From contig NZ_JAOQJT010000002.1 of NCBI RefSeq assembly GCF_025567285.1, positions 186,001-250,000 of the forward strand: a stretch of 64,000 nt of DNA, read 5' to 3'. Shown one piece after another: positions 61,127 through 64,000 of this stretch. The stretch comes from Coprococcus aceti. GTDB taxonomy: Bacteria; Bacillota; Clostridia; Lachnospirales; Lachnospiraceae. A program made the position numbers and the translations under genes. How positions within the stretch are numbered: the stretch's first letter is position 1; every line of letters starts with the position of its first letter. The notes under the pieces were generated by a model. The model was given only the letters and a program-made list of their open reading frames with translations. It had not been told where the DNA came from and did not search any database.

Positions 61127-62851
61127 TCAGCAGTCAAGTATCATGTCATTCAGTGACTTTCCACCCGGAACCATAGGAAATACGTTGGCCGTAGGATCGA
61201 TGAAGAATTCTATAACTGTAGGTCCGTTTGTATTTGCCCTGGCAGCCTCAAATGCCGGCCTGATTTCCTCAGGCTTTGTAACTCTGATGCCCTTTGCATC
61301 ATAGCTCTCTGCCAGTTTTACAAAGTCAGGAGAATACTTTGGACAGCATTTATCCGGATTCTGACAGTCTCTGTTGCATCTTCTTCTATATCTGAGACAT
61401 GTACTGCTGTATCTCTTATTGAAGAACAGCTCCTGCCACTGGCGTACATTGCCGAGATAGCCGTTGTTCAGTATACAGAGGGTAACAGGAAGCTCAAGCG
61501 CAACAGCTGTAGCCATCTCCTGAATGTTCATCTGGACTCCGCCGTCTCCGGATATACAGATAACATCTTTATCCATGTTGCCAAGCTTTGCGCCTATGGC
61601 AGCAGGAAATCCATAACCCATGGTTCCAAGACCTCCAGAAGTTAAGAGCTGTTTGTTCTCGTCTATATCAATGTACTGCGTTGTCCAGAGCTGATTCTGT
61701 CCAACATCAGTTGTAACGATGAGATTGCTGTACATATCGTTTATGGTTCTGATGATAGCCTCAGGGGTCACACCATCATATCTGTTCATGTTGATAGGAT
61801 ACTCAGCCTTGACATTCATAATGTCATCCACCCAGCCTTTGATATCAAGAGGTTCTGCATATTCAAGCATCTTGGATATGGCAACCTTGGCATCAGCAAC
61901 GATAGGTATATCTACCTTTATATTTCTTGATATGGACGCTGCATCTATATCAACATGTATGATCTTGGCATTCTTGGCAAATGTATCTATAGTACCTGTT
62001 ATTCGGTCGTTAAATCTACATCCGATGGAGAAAAGTACATCGCTCTCCATGATAGCTTTGTTGGATGCCAAGTTACCATGCATACCGATGTTACCTACAT
62101 ACAGTGGATGATCTGTAGGTATCGCACCTTTTCCCATGATGGTTGTGACTACAGGGATACCTGTCTTCTCCGCAAGCTGCTGCATCTCTTTTCTTGCATG
62201 GGCGATATTTACACCACCGCCACAAAGGAACACAGGCTTCTTTGCATTCTTAAGCTCCGCAAGGGCTCTCTTGATCTGTCCGACATGTACGCCCTCTGAA
62301 GGCTTGTAACCTCTGATATTTACCTCTGATGGATACTCGTCACTTCCCATGGCAAGCTGTATATCCTTAGGAATATCAACAACTACAGGACCCGGCTTTC
62401 CGGTTCTTGCTATGTAAAAAGCATTTTTAATGATCCTTGCAAGATCCTCTCTCTTTCTTACTGTGACTGCGTACTTGCATATGCTTCTTGTGATCCCTAC
62501 TATGTCAACCTCCTGAAAAGCATCATTTCCAATAAGGTTCAACGGAACCTGTCCTGTAAAACATACCAGTGGCACACTGTCGTAGTTGGCTGTGGCAATT
62601 CCTGTTACAAGGTTTGTCGCACCTGGACCGCTTGTTACCAGACACACTCCAACTCTTCCTGTTGAACGTGCATATCCGTCCGCTGCATGAACAAGTGCCT
62701 GCTCGTGTCTTGGAAGTATCATATCAATACCTTCTGCATCATACAACGCATCAAACAGGTCTATCGCTGTTCCACCAGGGTATGCGAACAGAGTGTCTAC
62801 TCCCTCTTCCTGCAACGCTTTTACAAACATCTTTGCTCCATTGATCTCCAT
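61127..62851 (-). CDS. ilvB: Acetolactate synthase catalytic subunit
   Basis: ThDP enzyme that condenses pyruvate with pyruvate or 2-oxobutanoate, first common step of branched-chain synthesis. The catalytic glutamate lies in LPRHEQALVHAA, the ThDP motif is SGDGGVQMNIQEM with NNGYLG, and FAYPGGTAIDLFD is near the start. 574 residues. Around 483-504, where other enzymes have a plain loop before NPDFVKLAE, there is a cysteine-rich segment with pattern C-x6-C-x3-C-x5-CC. It is controlled by a T-box leader. Confidence 0.96.
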   Translation of the reverse strand: MEINGAKMFVKALQEEGVDTLFAYPGGTAIDLFDALYDAEGIDMILPRHEQALVHAADGYARSTGRVGVCLVTSGPGATNLVTGIATANYDSVPLVCFTGQVPLNLIGNDAFQEVDIVGITRSICKYAVTVRKREDLARIIKNAFYIARTGKPGPVVVDIPKDIQLAMGSDEYPSEVNIRGYKPSEGVHVGQIKRALAELKNAKKPVFLCGGGVNIAHARKEMQQLAEKTGIPVVTTIMGKGAIPTDHPLYVGNIGMHGNLASNKAIMESDVLFSIGCRFNDRITGTIDTFAKNAKIIHVDIDAASISRNIKVDIPIVADAKVAISKMLEYAEPLDIKGWVDDIMNVKAEYPINMNRYDGVTPEAIIRTINDMYSNLIVTTDVGQNQLWTTQYIDIDENKQLLTSGGLGTMGYGFPAAIGAKLGNMDKDVICISGDGGVQMNIQEMATAVALELPVTLCILNNGYLGNVRQWQELFFNKRYSSTCLRYRRRCNRDCQNPDKCCPKYSPDFVKLAESYDAKGIRVTKPEEIRPAFEAARANTNGPTVIEFFIDPTANVFPMVPGGKSLNDMILDC

Positions 62852-62925
62852 ATCTTATACCTCCTGTAAAGTTCATGATAATCTAAACTTACGCCTCGGG
62901 ATGTATATATGCACCCCTTGCATAG

Positions 62926-63270
62926 AAAAAGCCCTAAGCGCAACTGTTTTACGCTTAGGGCGAATATGTTCATATCCGTGGTACCACCTAAATTCAGACA
63001 AATGTCTGCACTTATCAGATACTATAATAAATTATCACTGTAATCATTATTAATATCTTATTCCTGTAACGGGGAAAACCGTTGAAACCTACTCGACAAC
63101 AGCCGACAAATATGTATGCTGCAATCTTTCAATCCACTGCTCGAAGGCTACCTTCCACACATTCCTGATGAAGACTCTCACCACCGTCTTCTCTCTGTTG
63201 ATCGGGAGATACATGTACTCCTCCTCGTCATAGCATTTGACTATTTCCCGGTCGTTTTACGACCCTTAGA
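62926..63270 (-). promoter_or_regulatory. T-box leader of ilvB-ilvN, predicted valine-specific
   Basis: tRNA-sensing leader RNA. Stem I shows AGTA (63216-63219), an AGAGAG bulge, and the GGTGGTGAGA loop closed by GAAGAC/GTCTTC. The specifier, aligned with a glyQS-type leader from Geobacillus by counting 10 bases back from the TTCGAGC segment, is GTA at 63149-63151, a valine codon. The T-box sequence AGGTGGTACCACGG is at 62976-62989; its UGGU would pair with a tRNA ending ACCA. A terminator with a 10-bp GC-rich stem (62931-62940 with 62952-62961) and T5 ends the leader. When uncharged tRNA binds, the antiterminator forms and ilvB is read. It fills most of the 463-base gap. Confidence 0.88.
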
Positions 63271-63277
63271 TGTGATT

Positions 63278-63306
63278 ATTTTATCATTAACATGAAGATG
63301 TGTCAA
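63278..63306 (-). promoter_or_regulatory. Promoter of the ilvB T-box operon
   Basis: On the minus strand TTGACA (63301-63306), 17-base spacer, TAAAAT (63278-63283), just after the end of the GNAT gene. Confidence 0.85.
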
Positions 63307-63314
63307 CGATTCTT

Positions 63315-64000
63315 TTACTTGCCCGCCAGCAGTTCAAACCAAAATACATCGTATCCCGCTGCAGCGGCAACTCTCTGGGAGGCTATATGGGACATGCCAG
63401 TGCCATAATATGGTATCCTGCCACATCTGAGTATATCCATAGTGAGTTCAGATACCAGCGATGTACCCACATGCCTTCCCTCAGCATCTTGAACAACATT
63501 TATACCAATCTGCCAGAAGTCGTCACTGTCAGCGCTTGCGCCAGCCATACCAATAATCTCACCATCTGATACAGCAGCCACAGCCAGCACATCAGGAGTG
63601 TTATCATCAAAGCAAAATGCTTCATTCCATCTGTCATCTCCTTTGAATTGCAGGATCTCATCCCCCGTATACCTGACAAGGTTAAAATCTTCTTTAAACT
63701 TCGAATCAATCAGTTTATCTGTAGTATCTTTTCTCACTGCCTGTTCGCTCAGTTCCGTCGGAAGGTAAAATGGGTGGGCAGATTTCAATTTACATCCGTA
63801 GCTGGAAAGAATACTGTCAAGCTCACGAAATTTCTCTATATCCATGAACCATTTGCCAGATGCATTCTCATAGCGTTTTCTGCATTCATCTACAATCTCT
63901 CTACGACCGGTAAATAACAGCTTGCCATTTACCACAGCTATTTTGAGTGGGCACTTTTCCTGTCCTTTGAACCGTCTTTGTCCTTCTATCTGTCTGTATT
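63315..64000 (-). CDS. GNAT-family N-acetyltransferase, 5' end outside the window
   Basis: The C-terminal part resembles a GNAT acetyltransferase, with VLAVAAVSDGEIIGMAGASAD, then EGRHVGTSLVSELT (acetyl-CoA loop) and VAAAAGYDVFWFEL at the end. The N-terminal part (with RYENASGKWFMDIEK) is not recognised. A GTG at 63935 could serve as a start, but the frame stays open to the window edge (…KCPLKIAVVNGK), so the gene probably begins beyond 64000. Substrate unknown. Confidence 0.78.
   Translation of the reverse strand, partial: YRQIEGQRRFKGQEKCPLKIAVVNGKLLFTGRREIVDECRKRYENASGKWFMDIEKFRELDSILSSYGCKLKSAHPFYLPTELSEQAVRKDTTDKLIDSKFKEDFNLVRYTGDEILQFKGDDRWNEAFCFDDNTPDVLAVAAVSDGEIIGMAGASADSDDFWQIGINVVQDAEGRHVGTSLVSELTMDILRCGRIPYYGTGMSHIASQRVAAAAGYDVFWFELLAGK

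Overview
The window looks like a housekeeping stretch of a Clostridia chromosome, most likely Lachnospiraceae. The grounds are gene order and family types: strong GGAGG ribosome binding sites, ribosomal protein L27 with the cleavable Firmicutes leader next to its protease Prp, Bacillus-type SOS boxes, a T-box leader, and the blocks mreD-mrdA-minCDE-rodA-mgsA and rplU-prp-rpmA-obg-yhbY-nadD-yqeK-rsfS. The genus cannot be fixed from the sequence alone.

Layout. 1-14.1 kb (+): rod-shape and division genes (end of mreD, PBP2, MinCDE, RodA, MgsA), a lipoprotein D,D-carboxypeptidase, a small P-loop protein, a HlyD-like envelope protein, YggS, SepF and DivIVA, then aroB, lspA and an RluD-type synthase, closed by a terminator. 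14.2-18.5 kb: a kinase-like gene, a TtcA-like protein, a lone tyrosine recombinase, and a divergent SOS pair (YneA-like LysM protein and lexA) with LexA-type boxes in both promoters. 18.7-57.5 kb: a long run of minus-strand genes. In order of position these are an HD-GYP protein; the nadD/obg/L27/L21/RNase G/radical SAM block; ACT and PFL proteins; an ilvA operon with a ferredoxin-ASKHA protein and a WalJ-like hydrolase; ftsY-smc-rnc-plsX; rpmF and its DUF177 partner; ackA/pta; coaE-polA-anti-sigma-like-greA; ilvC-ilvN; metH-rnhA-punA; tRNA-Ser(CGA); and envelope enzymes (L,D-transpeptidase, phosphoesterase, D,D-carboxypeptidase). 57.7-64 kb: aroF (+), then a second DivIVA protein, dtd, and ilvB-ilvN behind a T-box leader whose specifier reads as valine (GUA). 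The window ends inside a GNAT gene.

How the genes fit together. The main themes are cell shape and division (PBP2/RodA, Min, SepF, two DivIVA proteins, two D,D-carboxypeptidases, L,D-transpeptidase, SOS division inhibitor), branched-chain and aromatic amino acid synthesis (ilvA, ilvB, two ilvN, ilvC, aroF, aroB), acetate formation (pta-ackA), and ribosome, tRNA and secretion functions. No prophage, CRISPR array, defence island or insertion sequence was seen. The most unusual points are a rod-operon MgsA whose catalytic aspartate is glutamate, a short MetH without its reactivation domain together with a RACo-like reactivator candidate in the same window, a cysteine-rich insert in IlvB, a very large insert in PBP2, and an RNase G lacking its zinc-link region.
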